From Lingula anatina (lineage: Eukaryota; Brachiopoda; Lingulata; Lingulida; Lingulidae): a DNA stretch of 45,027 nt. This document shows, one piece after another, positions 23,774-36,300 of the stretch; position 1 is the stretch's first letter, and each line of letters starts with the position of its first letter. A program made the position numbers and the translations under genes. The notes under the pieces were generated by a model, which was not told the origin of the DNA, did no database searches, and saw nothing but the letters and a program-made list of their open reading frames with translations. Location: assembly GCF_001039355.2 (NCBI RefSeq), contig NW_019775737.1, forward strand, positions 1-45,027, read 5' to 3'.

Positions 23774-25093
23774 CTCCAATGAGGTCTTCTTTTGGCAGGT
23801 TCGCCTGGAAGGCCTTTGCAAATTTATTCAGGCAATCAATGTAGTCATCCTCAGAAACGGTTCCATTTTGAAGCACAATTCCAGATATAATCACCTTTGA
23901 CTGAAAAAGTTCAAAAGTCGGTTACAAAGAAATAACAGCATCTACGTGCAATCAAGTAAGCCATTTTAATTTGATATCAATGTTCTTTTTTGCTTAAACA
24001 CAGAAGGATATGACAAAAAGACATAGCTCAAAATAAATTGCTTACCATGTGCCCAGAGGTCTCGAGGTGAACAAGCGGCCATCCTGGTACCCCCGTAATT
24101 ACCATTTCATCAGAGTCGCAGGTCACCATCAGCAAGTGATTGATAGCCTTGGCATGCTCTTCAATGCGCATGCTCATAATTGAACCATACGACATACTGC
24201 ACTCGTCAGATATAGAAGTGTTCCTGGCACTGCTTGCATTAAACCACAGCACCACTATATTGGAGGGCGCTAAAATAGAATTGATACCAGTGAGTTATAC
24301 TCTTTAGTAGCAGGAGATGACCAATGTCTTTGCATGACAAACCATTCGATTAATTTAATATGTGTCCTTGGTTTTTAATCAAGTTCGTATTGAACAATCC
24401 AGGAAAATAACACTCACCGGGCATACATAAGCCTGTCATTTCGGATACAGCTTCCCCATAACCACAAGCCAACTTGCCAGATTCATATGTTGCATTTACT
24501 AAGTTCATTGCAGGGCAATCTTTGGTTGCCTCCAGCTCCCACGCAGCTCTAGACATATTGGACATTGCTTCCCTTCTAAAATACTCTAACATGTTTTGGC
24601 CACAGCGTTCAACATGGTGTGCCAGAAGTGTCGTGTTATCATCCTCGGCATACAACTTCATTTTCATCTTCAATACCAAGTTGACCTAAAAAGGTTAGGA
24701 CATTATGTTTAAAACAGTCCATAGGTTAGACCTTCAAAATTAACAAACTAAAGTCAGCGTTGGTAATATACCTTTTTTTCTGAACACAGAGATCGGAAAT
24801 AGTTTGAGCCCCTGACATTAAAATGCTTGACAGTGGGTTTATTTAATTTCAGCACTCGCCTTACACATAATGTCAATAACTTACGTAATTGCCTTCAGCC
24901 ATTGCATACACTCCAGTGACCATGCTGTGAGTAGACAGTTCTCCCTCACACACGTACTGTGACAACTGTGTCAGGTTTTGGCTCATGTCATTGGCGGCAA
25001 ACCACATTTTTACACCTTCCTCCAATGATCCAAGGCAGCTTTGAGATACATTTGTTCCAGCATCAAGCTTGATGTGCTGGGTTACCAAAATGC
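23774..25093 (-). CDS. Unrecognised extracellular glycoprotein, four-exon fragment of a repeated Cys module
   Basis: Family not recognised. Exons: 24885-25093 (enters phase 1, leaves phase 0), 24418-24685 (0 to 1), 24046-24269 (1 to 0), 23774-23894 (0 to 1); 274 residues. All splice sites are GT-AG. Each exon starts with a beta-strand-like stretch (ILVTQHIKL, LVLKMKMKLY, NIVVLWFNAS, VIISGIVLQNG). About 10-16 residues later comes a Cys opening a helix-like stretch (SCLGSLEEGVKMW, RCGQNMLEYF, ECSMSYGSIMSM, DCLNKFAKAF). In the first three exons a second Cys follows after 26-28 residues. About eight N-glycosylation sequons (such as NVS, NLT, NTT, NGT) and the paired Cys suggest an extracellular location. 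The gene must continue on both sides; Ns at 23653 and 27273 hide its limits. Confidence 0.7.
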
Positions 25094-25303
25094 CTGAAAT
25101 ATAATTTGATGATCAGGAAAATTGCCCACTTTTCCATATTTGACCATTGTCAAAGGTAATGCTTTTGTTACAAATTGTTCAAATGTATAGACGACATTTA
25201 GAATGTTGAAAGAAACTGATTTATCTGCTTGTTGAGATACTGATAAACAACACTGTTTCACTTTCATGATATTGGTTGTTGATTTCATCATCATCATCAT
25301 CAT

Positions 25304-25347
<44 letters not shown>

Positions 25348-25882
25348 ACTTTTGTCTGTATTATAGAACTGTTTTAATAGCTCTTTGTTCCTATTAGCAT
25401 ATGGTTTTTGAGCTGTATGCATACCTGGCGTTTTTTTGTCTTGTCCATCTATTTGACCTATATTAATTGATGAAAAAAAGTGAAAAATAGAATTATCAAA
25501 TGAACAAAAACATATAACCTCATTTTCGCATAGGTCCATGTCACCAATGAGGCCTTAAGAAAGTTGTAAGAAGGCTGAGAATTTCTGCAACAACGGTTGG
25601 GCTTCTCAAAATACATTAAGTACCATCAACAATACAGAATACACCATGCTTGAAATTTGCTATTTGATTACAGCATACTTGCGTACTTAGGGTAGTAATT
25701 CATCATTAAAAATCCATCTGAACGTTACTGAACCAAAATCAAAGAGCTATCTTTTGTAACAAACGGAATTGAAATGCACATATTAACTTCCCATGATGAT
25801 GACTTGGTGCTGGATTATGTACATTTTTGAACTGATTTATAGTTCTACTTCATTCCTAATATTTAACATCAGTCTTTATGTC
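25094..25882. other. Intron or flank of the module gene
   Basis: Contains a (TAA)n microsatellite at about 25303-25344 and AT-rich sequence. A possible mini-exon near 25427-25450 (minus strand) is too short to support. Confidence 0.4.
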
Positions 25883-27844
25883 ATATACAGACTTGACATT
25901 TAATATGGAATATTTCAGTTTCGAAGGTATGCCTAGGTAAAAATGCATTCTTTTTTCAAAAAAACTCCGATCTCATATAAGATATTGAATGGAGAGGTGT
26001 GTAGTCAGGTTTGTCGCTTCCAATTAACTGAATACCAGGTTTGTTGCGCTGCTGCATTATGTAATATGCAGTGATTTAATTGGGTAGTGCTCCTTTGGGC
26101 AGGTCAAAGCTTGGCTTTGGCAAAGCATGGTTCTGTCAAAAAAGTATCCATATGTCGGGAACTACTGCATAGAAGAATTTGAACTTTTGCATGCAAGTGG
26201 TCGGTTTTGCAAGGTGTAAAATGAACTAGAGGTGCTCTACAAATTTATTAATCTGTGGCAGAATGACGCGAAAAAGTCAGACATTGCAAGACAGATAATT
26301 GCGCCAAACGATACGGTCCGCACAGTTTTATAGAGTAATGCCCAGACTGATGTACCTACACAGAGGCCACCACCAATGTAGTGAAATCTTACCACCAGAG
26401 TACAGGACCCACTGTCTGTCGGGATATGCTGTTGCAACTAAACAAAAACCACCCATTCCGTTCAGAATTAGGGGTAAATTGCCACTAAAACGCATTTTTC
26501 AAGGCCCTTAGCGAACACCAAACTGGTTTTACCTGGTTAGAATACCAGACGAGCTCAGGGGAACCCACTGTAAACAACAAAACATCGTTATATGTTTCTC
26601 TAATGAATTGGGGACCCTGATCGTTTCCGAGTTGAACACTGAAACCTCGTGGCTTTCTTTATTGAGGTCAGATTTCAGCTGTACCGCTCAACCAGTCAAA
26701 ACAGAGTTTACAGACATCCAGAAGAGGCCAACGACTAAGCGTGTGCCGCGTCTAAAGTGACTAAGGTCATTAACAGCGTCAGTAATTGGAGTAGATACCA
26801 CATTGGTGCCAAAACACCAATGATGGTCATCCACGAAAACCTGAACCAGATCAAATAAAGGAATAATCTGGGAACCACTTGACTATCATTTGATAGGGGG
26901 CACCTTAGGAACAATTTTAGGTTGCACGGTGAAATTGCCGGTACAAACATAGCACTTTTAATAGCAGATTACTTACAGAACCAAGGGAATGAGCAGCTAC
27001 CTTGGTAATCAAAATCGCCATATTGGAACCACACAGACAATATGTGGATAGGCCATTACTCGCCGAATCAATGGCCTACATGTCCTACAACAAAACTGGA
27101 CCAAATTGGACAGAGTTTGACCGATGCCTGAAATGTTATTCCAGATTGAACTCTAAAAACTTAACCCAAGGAATGCCTTACCACTTGAGAGTGCTGGTAG
27201 CAGACAGAAGAGGTCAAGCGTAACAGCGACTGTTACTGTGCCTAGACACTGACATGGGGGTTCTTTGTGAGGNGCAAGGGAATGAGCAGCTACCTTGGTA
27301 ATCAAAATCGCCACATTTGAACCACATAGACAATATGTTGGTAGGCCATTACTCGCCGAATCAATGGCCTACATGTCCTACAACAAAACTGGACCAAATT
27401 GGACAGATTTTGACCGATGCCTGGAATGTTATTCCAGATTTAACTCTAAAAACCTAACCCAAGGAATGCCTTGCCCCTTGAGAGCGCTGGTAGCAGACAG
27501 AAGAGGTCAAGCGTAACAGCGACCGTTACTGTGACTAGACACTGACATGGGTGTTCTTTGTGAGGCGTGTAACTCTTTTACAGAAAATAATTTGGAAAAT
27601 ATGGAGATCCAAAATATCTCTTTTAATTGTTGTCGTATGACATAGAATAGGCAATGTGTTTTTGTTTGCTTCTCTGGCGAATTCCATTAATTAACCGAAG
27701 ACACAATGACATCAAAAGGATAATTAAAAGTTATTAAAACCCAAATTTAAGCCTTATTTTCATTTATCAGTCAGCAAAATATGAAAAACTGATGAAAAAT
27801 GATTTGGAAAAAAATATTCCATATTAAATGTCAAGTCTGTATAT
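25883..27844. mobile_element. 1.96-kb segment bounded by 33-bp perfect inverted repeats
   Basis: Arms 25883-25915 and 27812-27844 are exact inverted copies; the left one starts ATATACAGACTTGACATT. If the element is taken to start at CAGACTTGAC, TA dinucleotides flank both ends, as for Tc1/mariner-like transposons. The interior has plus-strand ORF pieces at 26299-26511 and 27002-27223 that I cannot assign. The interior is enlarged by a direct duplication around the N at 27273. Confidence 0.5.
26982..27565. repeat. Direct duplication of 291 bp around an N
   Basis: 26982-27272 and 27275-27565 are near-identical, with the N at 27273 between them. Differences are scattered substitutions, as between two alleles. 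This is probably an unmerged overlap rather than a real duplication. Confidence 0.85.
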
Positions 27845-28980
27845 AATACCAGTGTAATATTACATAAGCTATATTGTCTGTGTGACATTGAATGATGATA
27901 AAACTGCTTCTGGCAACGAGAGAAAAGACATCGCGGAGTAAGTGAATTCAGGCACGTTGTCAACATGCAGAACGTAACGTTGTTTTTACTTGGGGATGTT
28001 AGGTTAAAGGGGGAGGGGTAAAATAATTTGTACCTTGTATATAGTCTAAAATAGTAGACGTAAAAAATTACTGTAATATTAAAGGCATTGGGACGGAATT
28101 GGAATTAGAATTAATATTGCTTGGTGGTGCCAAGCATATTATTAAAAATAATTAATTAATTAATTAATTTATTTATTTATTTTGAGGGGAGATAATGAGG
28201 TACCTTTGAAAAAAATGGGGAACGTTGCCAGCTGGGACCCCGAGAGTCCGCTGTTGGTTTTGAGTGACACAAGATTTATTTACCGTTACGTCCGGATGCG
28301 CGCCAACCTTGTACCATGAAAGTTGAAAATAACCCACTAGCGGGTTGGTGTTACAAGAACTTACAACTGAGCGATGACCTAGATCTATTCAGATCAGTAG
28401 AAAAATAGTTCACCCAAGAAGTCTTTACAACTTCTTGGTTCACCAGACACGTTTGTCCTCATGTTAACCTCCACTGCTGGCTGGATTTTCGAGTCTCAGA
28501 TCGCGAAAGATGTCTTGTGTTCTTTTGTCTGTGGATTTCTTTCTTGGGGGACAATACTGCGCGCTAACTTCAGCCGTCGAAACCCTATTGTAAATACAGC
28601 CTAAAGCTATCCAACCAGTCAGGAAAAAAATACGTTCGTTTTTTTAATGGGGGTTGTCACACACTGTCGGTACGGGGCATTTCCATATATTTTGTTAATT
28701 TTTTCAAGATAGTTTTACAAAAGCGCCACAGTCCAAAATGAAACAAAATTTTATAGTCTACTTTTACCCACGATTTACCGGTATTGTTGTCCGATAATTT
28801 TTAAATTTTTAAATTTTTAAAAGGCTTGACTAATGCATCAGACCAGCACTTACTTTATCTAAGTAGACGACTGTAGAGTGAATTATCTTGAACTTAGGCC
28901 GACCAAATTAACGGTCTAAGCTTTAAGACCAATTTTGAGCTAAACTACAGTAGCCTTTCATGAAACTACCCCATTGGTAT
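27845..28980. other. Non-coding stretch
   Basis: AT-rich sequence with a TTAA/ATTA-rich tract at about 28140-28180 and no ORF or exon I can support. Confidence 0.45.
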
Positions 28981-29275
28981 AAGTGGCGGATTGGGGGGGG
29001 GGGGTCAGGGGGGTCCTGCCCCCACCCCTTCGATTTCTGAAAAAAATCACACCGATGGTCCCCTCTTGAAATTAGAAGTTTCACTAGCTGAATCATAGTT
29101 CTAAACAGTAGGGCCTACCAAATGGCACTGGTCGCCCTCCAGAATACCACAAATTTTCGGGACCCTTCAGTGCCCCGAGCCCCACGCCGAGGGGGGGGGG
29201 GTTGAGGGTCGGCTTTGCATCCTCGGACCCCCCCCCCTTCTTTCAAATAATCCTGGATCCGCCCCTGGGTATTAG
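28981..29275. mobile_element. MITE-like repeat with GGCGGAT ends
   Basis: The left end reads AGTGGCGGATTGGGGGG and the right end CCTGGATCCGCCCCTG, imperfectly inverted, with G/C homopolymer tracts next to both ends. The type resembles the widespread 'ggcggatccagg' repeats of marine animals. No ORF. Confidence 0.5.
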
Positions 29276-29918
29276 TTTTTCAAGACAAAATTTCAGTGAA
29301 TGTTGAAATATATTCGGATAAATACATTGAATTGTTTAATTGCAAGGATTCAAACTCAACCAATACCCATAAAAAATATTCGTCTCTTGAATAATAATTG
29401 AGTGACTCAATATAAGAATTTTGCGAAATATGTCTTTATTTGTACTTTTTAAAAGGCAAACGTTATGAAATCTGTATAATTTATTGTCAGAAATTATTTT
29501 TCTGTTTGTTGTTTAAGGGCTGGTTATGGAAGCAGCATGTAATTCCTCCAGTAATTTTCATGGATGTAAAGCTTGGGCAAACAATGCGCTTAACTGGTAG
29601 AGGACACTAACAGGTCATACAGTACGTACGTACGTAAAGTCTTTTCTAGGATTAAGAGTGACAGCACCAAACGACTAGTCCTTAGTCGATCTTGGTTTAT
29701 GTAGTGCAGAAGCCCGCGTAAAAGCCGCGAGAGAGGTACATGACCCATTTTCATATACTTGAATTGCCTGTAAGCAGATCAGACCAGATCCCCAATACCC
29801 TCGATTTAATATGCAAATGTATGAGCATTTCAAACTGTCTTTTTACTGAGGGGAATATCTATAACTGTTGTAAACGTTACAATCCACAAACTTAAAAGAG
29901 CTTGAGAGAACACCGCCA
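29276..29918. other. Non-coding, 3' flank of amidase C
   Basis: No gene is seen. The homology shared by the 3' flanks of genes A and B is not evident here, so the C locus did not arise in the same duplication. Confidence 0.5.
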
Positions 29919-31467
29919 TCACTTCTCATCTCGCTTTTTCTCGAAGCCGTACGCAGCCTTGAGCACTGTGACCTCATCGAAATGCTTCCCGACAATCATT
30001 AGGCCAACCGGAAGCCCATTTGCAAAGCCAGCGTTAATGCTAAGGGCTGGGTGGTGTGTGATATTGAACTGTGGTTTGCCAATAAGCATCTCTTGGACTT
30101 GTTTTAAAGTTTCTGAAATGATAGTTGGTACTGGTTATTGTGGTGTAAACCAAAACGCTTTCAAGCTAATTTGTACCATATACTGCCCATACACGCAGAT
30201 GTAGTACTAAAAATCGATATCACGAGGAGTATGAACAACGTGTACAGTACAATATGATCAACACTGATTGTTCTTACTGAGTTTAAATTTTTATTATCAG
30301 ATTTATTAAATTAAGAATTACCAACCTTTGACGCTGCATCCTTTTTCTAGCAGCTTTGTTGGCAAAAAAGGCATAGTGGGCAGGACGAGTACGTCATACT
30401 TGGCAAGAGCGTCGTCATAGGCCTTCCGCAGCAGTCGTGCGCAGTTCATGGCTTTAGCATAGTGGACGTGGTTGTAACGCCGTTTGGTGTATGCTCCGAC
30501 CAAGGTCACTCCCTTGAGCGTATGAGATACATCATTGAGGTGTGTCCTCATTCCGCGAGCCGCGGCCTGTTCCATGGCAGTTGGGTAAATTCCAGGAAAC
30601 CCAAAAATAGCTATAAGAAAAGAACATTTGATTTAGATTGGGATCACATAACGTGCACACAGTGGACACTGCATTGTACGACATGTACATGAAACTAAAT
30701 ATAACCAGATCTTTCTGACTTGCTGTGGTGATAACCTTTTTTTCCAAAAAGAAAATGATAATAAATAAATAAAATAAAGGCGTAAATGCAATTATAAATG
30801 GCGAATACAGTATACTTAAAAATAATTACATGGGCACAGTTGTTCGCTCTGCTGTTATGTCAATCTTGGAAGAATAAAAAGATAAACGGTGGCCTAATTA
30901 AGGCATAGTGCTGTCAGTTTTTATACCATTTTGTATATATTTAGATCAAGATCACTATAATTTAGTCTTTTTACCCGCATTTGTTTTTGTTACTCACATG
31001 TTAGATTCACAATGGTTTCATAAGTGCCTTCATGTAAGATAGGTACCACAAAGCGTTCACCTACGAAGGTTAATATAATATAATATAATATAATATAATA
31101 TAATATAATATAAAAACGAAGCCTTTTATTGAATTGCATAGTGCATAAGTTGAGGAATTTCGTCTTTGTCAATGGAGAAATACATTGGTTTATGATGATT
31201 ACCGATAAAATATGATAACTCAGATCTAATGGTACAGCTACATTCAATGCAATGTGACATATCTGCACAATTGTAACATGCCAGTCTGAAAAGCAGCTCG
31301 GTTAACGTACCGGTGATATGCATACCGATGCTAGTCTCCTCCACTGTGGCACCGGCTTCCTCAAAATTTTGCATGGCACAACGAATGGTGGACTCGACAA
31401 CGCTGTCACACTTGGCGAATCCTTCTTTTATCATGCCCACTTTCATGCCCTTGAGATCTGCGCTCAA
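29919..31467 (-). CDS. Amidase-signature enzyme, gene C, last four exons only
   Basis: A more divergent paralogue. Exons, numbered as in gene A: 8 31311-31467, 9 30998-31060, 10 30326-30610, 11 29919-30112. Phases match A and B. Exons 8 and 10 are each one codon shorter. Conserved blocks include [57 protein letters not shown] and the identical C-terminal [11 protein letters not shown]. The donor of exon 10 (GTTGGT) is unusual. Exons 1-7, with all three catalytic residues, are absent; an N at 31966 lies upstream. It is either a real gene truncated by the assembly or a 3' pseudogene. The open frame favours a real gene. Confidence 0.8.
31071..31112. repeat. (TAATA)n microsatellite
   Basis: Pentanucleotide run in the amidase C intron between exons 8 and 9. 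Confidence 0.95.
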
Positions 31468-32110
31468 CTTAGGAAAAATAGTACAGGTTTTTAAATAATA
31501 ACTCTTCTCTCCTACTTAACTCTGATCTTTAGACTCTCGTGGGCAATCTGTTTCACCAAAGAACTTTGACCCGAAAATATATCTCAACTTTTAGACGTAA
31601 GTTTTTAGCCTACTTTGACCTCGGATAATAAGCAGTAGTCCAATTGAATAAACACTGCACCGGTTTTATAACAAGAAAGACAAGACAATGCTTATGTTTC
31701 GGGCCAATTCTTACAATTTGAAGAGATAACAACTGTTCGCATGATATCCATATTTTGCGATAAATACATTGTTAACAGCTAATAGAAATATATTAAATGC
31801 TATTTTACCACCAAAACGGCGGTTAACGCAATTATTCTGGAATTTTTGCTTGCCATCACATCACGTGACCTCCATAGATGGCTACACTTTGTAATAATCT
31901 CTGAGAATATTACAAAAAACCAAACTTTTTTAAAGAAAAAAAAAACTAACTAGCTTGAATATTAGNTAGATAACGTTTTCTATATACATGTGCAAAAAAA
32001 ATCTTTCAAACATGAGGGAAAAAGCGTTCTTATTCAGCTCTAAAACATATCCACTTATGATCACTCGGAAAGTAATCTGTTCATGACACGGCATTACTTT
32101 TTACACTCAC
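31468..32110. other. Gap-containing region between amidase C and the mucin gene
   Basis: Contains the N at 31966. No exon 7 equivalent of amidase C and no further mucin exon is seen. Both genes seem to break here. Confidence 0.5.
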
Positions 32111-32706
32111 TTCTGTCTGCGGTGGCGCTGCCGTGGCATTTGTATCATTACTAGGTGGTGCCACAGTAGCGTTGCTAACAGGTGCCGTGGCTTTAGCTAC
32201 CTCCATAAATGCTGCCTTTGCAAATGCCAGTAAATACTCCAATATCAGACTCCCATTTCTGAAATATTGAAAAAAGACTGATACTTAAAAAAAAAACATT
32301 TTCTATAAAAATGCTTAGTACTCTCGGGGAATGGCAAGATCAGCCAACGATATTTGTAGGGCTTCAATTTTTTTTTTTTTTTTTAAATATGTCTCCAAGA
32401 TTAACAGATCAATCACCCCACACATGCTTGCATTGTTGGTCATAAAAAGTACATAAGTTAGCTCATACTTTTCTTGATATATACTTTAATATATGTCCCA
32501 CACATATCAAAAAGACTGACCTAACTGCCGTGACTTCACATGATTGGAAAGATCCATTTAACGAACTGCTTTGATAGATAGATTGAATCTGAAATTAGAT
32601 GCCATATAATCATTGCTACATTAAATTAATTTGTTATTGGTATATGCGAAGTTCACCTTCGTAAATGACACAGCGTTATAATACTTGGAACAGATATGTG
32701 GGAAGA

Positions 32707-32787
<81 letters not shown>

Positions 32788-33117
32788 TTAATCAAATCTA
32801 CAAATAACGATATAGAAAGAACTCTTTACAGAAAAAAAAGGAACGCGCGAATGCACAGAGGATGTTTGGCCCTCTGTATTTACCCTCACATGCACAGTTT
32901 TACATTATAGTAACCACTAAAACAAGCAAAGAACTAGCACGTGTACAGCGATGCACCATGACGGAAACACATGAGGCATACGACCAAGCCATGGACTCAC
33001 CCCATTACAGAAAGACACAGTGAGATTGATATACTCGGGAGAAGAGGTGTTGGCCAACTCGGGAGTGTAATCAGAATTCACAGTGAGACTGTTGTTAAAG
33101 ACGGCTGAAAAAAAGGA

Positions 33118-33189
<72 letters not shown>

Positions 33190-33293
33190 TAAATAAATAA
33201 AAAAAAAACGAGACATGTGTGAACCCCATCTATGAGTTTCACGGACAGACCAATAGGGTAAGTCCGATCATTAGGAGAAGTTTATTTAAAATC

Positions 33294-33325
<32 letters not shown>

Positions 33326-36300
33326 AGCTATGTAAGGCATAGCTTCAATTCGGTGTGAAAAGTGAAACTTTTAATCTTATAACACATTTTTATTTCTATA
33401 TATTTTTATATTTTATAGTTTCATCATATTACCCACAGTACATACTGTCATAATATTGTTCACTGACATGCTAATGATATCAATGTAATCAAATTATATA
33501 AAAAAATGACCTTGTTCTGGTTCGGGCGCTACAGTCGTTGTGGGAACTTCAGTTGTCGTAGGGGCCTCCATCGTTGTCGAAGCTTCCGTGCTTGTCCCTT
33601 GAGAAGTTGTCAGCTCAGCAGAAGTCTGCGGCTCGATGGCGATTGTGGTCGACACTCCTGCGGTCGTTTCATCGCCTGCCTGTGCCGTTGTCTGGGCCAC
33701 GGGGCCAGCAGTCGTGACGCCAGGAGTTGCTGCCTGGGTCATTGTCGTCTGCTCTGGTGCTGCGTTCGTCGTAGTTTGCGCAGGCGCGGACTCGGTGGTC
33801 GTACTTTGTGTTGTAGGAGCTTGAGAAGTGGTTGATTCCGGGGCTGAAGGAGCGGCGGTAGGCGCAGTAGTAGTCGTTGGTGTTGTAGTAGTCGTGGGTG
33901 TAGTAGTAGTCGTGGGTGTAGTAGTCGTGGTTGTAGTGGTGGTCGTGGGTGTTGTAGTCGGCGTAGTAGTGGGTGTTGTAGTAGTAGTAGTCGTCGTTGT
34001 CGTTGTCGTAGCTGGGGCCACTAAATAATCAAATAATACGCCATAAATGTACAGTCATTTCCCCAAATTGAATTATTTGTGGGTTTGGTTCATTTCGTTT
34101 TATTCATTTCATTATTCATAGGTTTGATCCATTTCGTTTTGAAATGTAAAATAATTGAACATCTGGTTATTTTCAGAAGTTTCTACAGCTGGACGTGGCT
34201 GAGAATTATAGTCCGTGGGCCAAATACCGAAACCCTCCCCCCCCTTAGTGATTTTCGTTCACTATGTTTTTCTGATAGCTTAGGTCCTTAGCTTTTATTT
34301 TCTGCTTGTTTGCCATTAAACTGGTGGTGGGTGTGTGTGCTACAGCCGTTGCCATGGTAACACACGGGTTAAAAATTGACATTTCTGAGCCCAACAAAAT
34401 CTAAAATATTTCAAATACATAAACTAAATAGAATTCAAAATCGTTCTAGACATGTAGTCTAAGATGTGCACTATACCTAACGATGAACAAAATTTTCCAA
34501 GATGGCGGCAAATCCAAGATGGCGGCCAATTTTTGCTGTTTTTTCAGAAATTTTGATAATTTTTAATTTTTTAATTCTTATTTAANTTAGAATTAACATT
34601 AAAATTGGCATGAAAAAAACTCACATCATAAAATGTAAAGTGAAATTTTGATAAACCCTAAAAGCGCATTATAACTTTCGTCGAGGAGCCATACTGCTAT
34701 TTATTAAACCGTTAGTGTATAAGTCTAATGTTTCAATTCAAAAAGTTATGCAATACACGTAACATATTAAAGAAACTTGACTTCCCATTATGCACCATGG
34801 TATTTCCCATTCAAAATGTAAAAAAAATGAATCAATAAATAAAAAAGTACGATCTATGTATGTGTTTAATTACCAGGCTCCACAAAGGAGGTTACGTTTA
34901 TACCTCCGTTTGTACCGGTAATGTGTGTTACGTCAACAACCTAACTCAAAACGTTATAGATGGCATTTGATGAAAATTTCATAAAATGTCAGAAATGGGT
35001 TAACTTCTAAGTGATCCTTTAATTTATTAATTAAAAGTTAATTATCAGTCAATCGTATTCTTTTGTGGAGGTCTGCGCTCTCATGGAGCTTTTCTGGTTG
35101 TACCTGAATCTGTCAACTCTGCAGCTGCTATAGGACCCGCTAAGCTGACTAGCTTGGACGGATGACTCCACCTACAAAAGCAACAAAAGCCTGGACTATA
35201 GTCTGATCAAGTGTGTTTTCGTTCAATTAAAAGACATATGGTGATTGCAAACGTTGATGAGGTTGTTTTCATCGCTATTTTGGAGGGTGGGGGTCAGATG
35301 TAACTTATACTGTAAAAGTAAACTAATGATTAACTGTTTCTGTCCATTTACCATTTATTGTTAAATTTTTACTTAATTTGGTACTTAACTAGGCACAATT
35401 TTATAACTCAGACAATGCAGACTTCCAATGCAATCTAGTTAATAATAAGTAGAGAATTGACTGGGACGAAACTAGATGAAATCTCAGACAATCAACCATT
35501 TTCGAATAATTTCCAAAAATGTTGTTGGTAAAGCCCCCTTTACATTGGACGGCGTCCTTTCTGCGTCCTTTGTGCGGCCATGAAACTGGCATCGTTGTGG
35601 TCGTAGAAAAGAGGCACAAGCATTGGTTTGGTTTCAGAATGAATGCTCAATGACAGGCCAGTTGTCGGCAAGTAAAGAATTATTATTTTTTAATCTCAAA
35701 CGGTGGGGGCCGTGCTACGGGACGCAGAGAGGACGCCGTTTAGTGTAAAGGGGGCTAAACCTACTTACCCCTTTACAAAACTCCGTCTCAAGTGCTATAA
35801 ATCGTGCGGATGTCCTATCTGCCAGTGCAGTGGAATAATTTTGATTTGATATGGTCATCTGACCGGTAAGAGATATTGGTTGAACTGAAAGTATAATTTT
35901 AATATATAAAATGCATTAAAATAGTACCCTTGACGTCAAAACTAGAACATAATCAGGTTAAATACTTTCTTGAGCACACTTAACCTGAGAGAAACAAATC
36001 TGTACTTACGTAATTTATTTAAAATATTGTGGGTTGTCAAATGACCTTATCTAACTGGTCTATATGACTACTTTTGGGCAATTATCCAGTCTATTTTTCT
36101 CATTAAACGTTAACCAAGTATTAGCCAAAATCAGATTTCACATTGAAGGCAGCAATGTATGCTCATCATTTGTCGTTATGGCAAGCTGTCAGCTTTAATT
36201 GATCAATTTAGTGTGAGAGCACATGTGAAGTCACTAGGAACCACTAAAGCCACTTACCTGACCCTGTGTATGGCATTTCACTTCGCGCTGAAAATAGAAT

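Noticed and set aside
26299-27516. Host genes on the plus strand
   Set aside because: The ORFs are short, interrupted and inside an inverted-repeat-bounded segment, and two of them are copies created by the duplication around the N.
33828-34028. Plus-strand ORF rich in Val
   Set aside because: It is the antisense of the (ACN)n Thr codons of mucin exon 7.
34875-34940. Coding exon 6 of the mucin SEA 1 domain
   Set aside because: The stretch aligns with a MITE terminus and its entry phase does not match exon 5, so I did not include it in the gene model.
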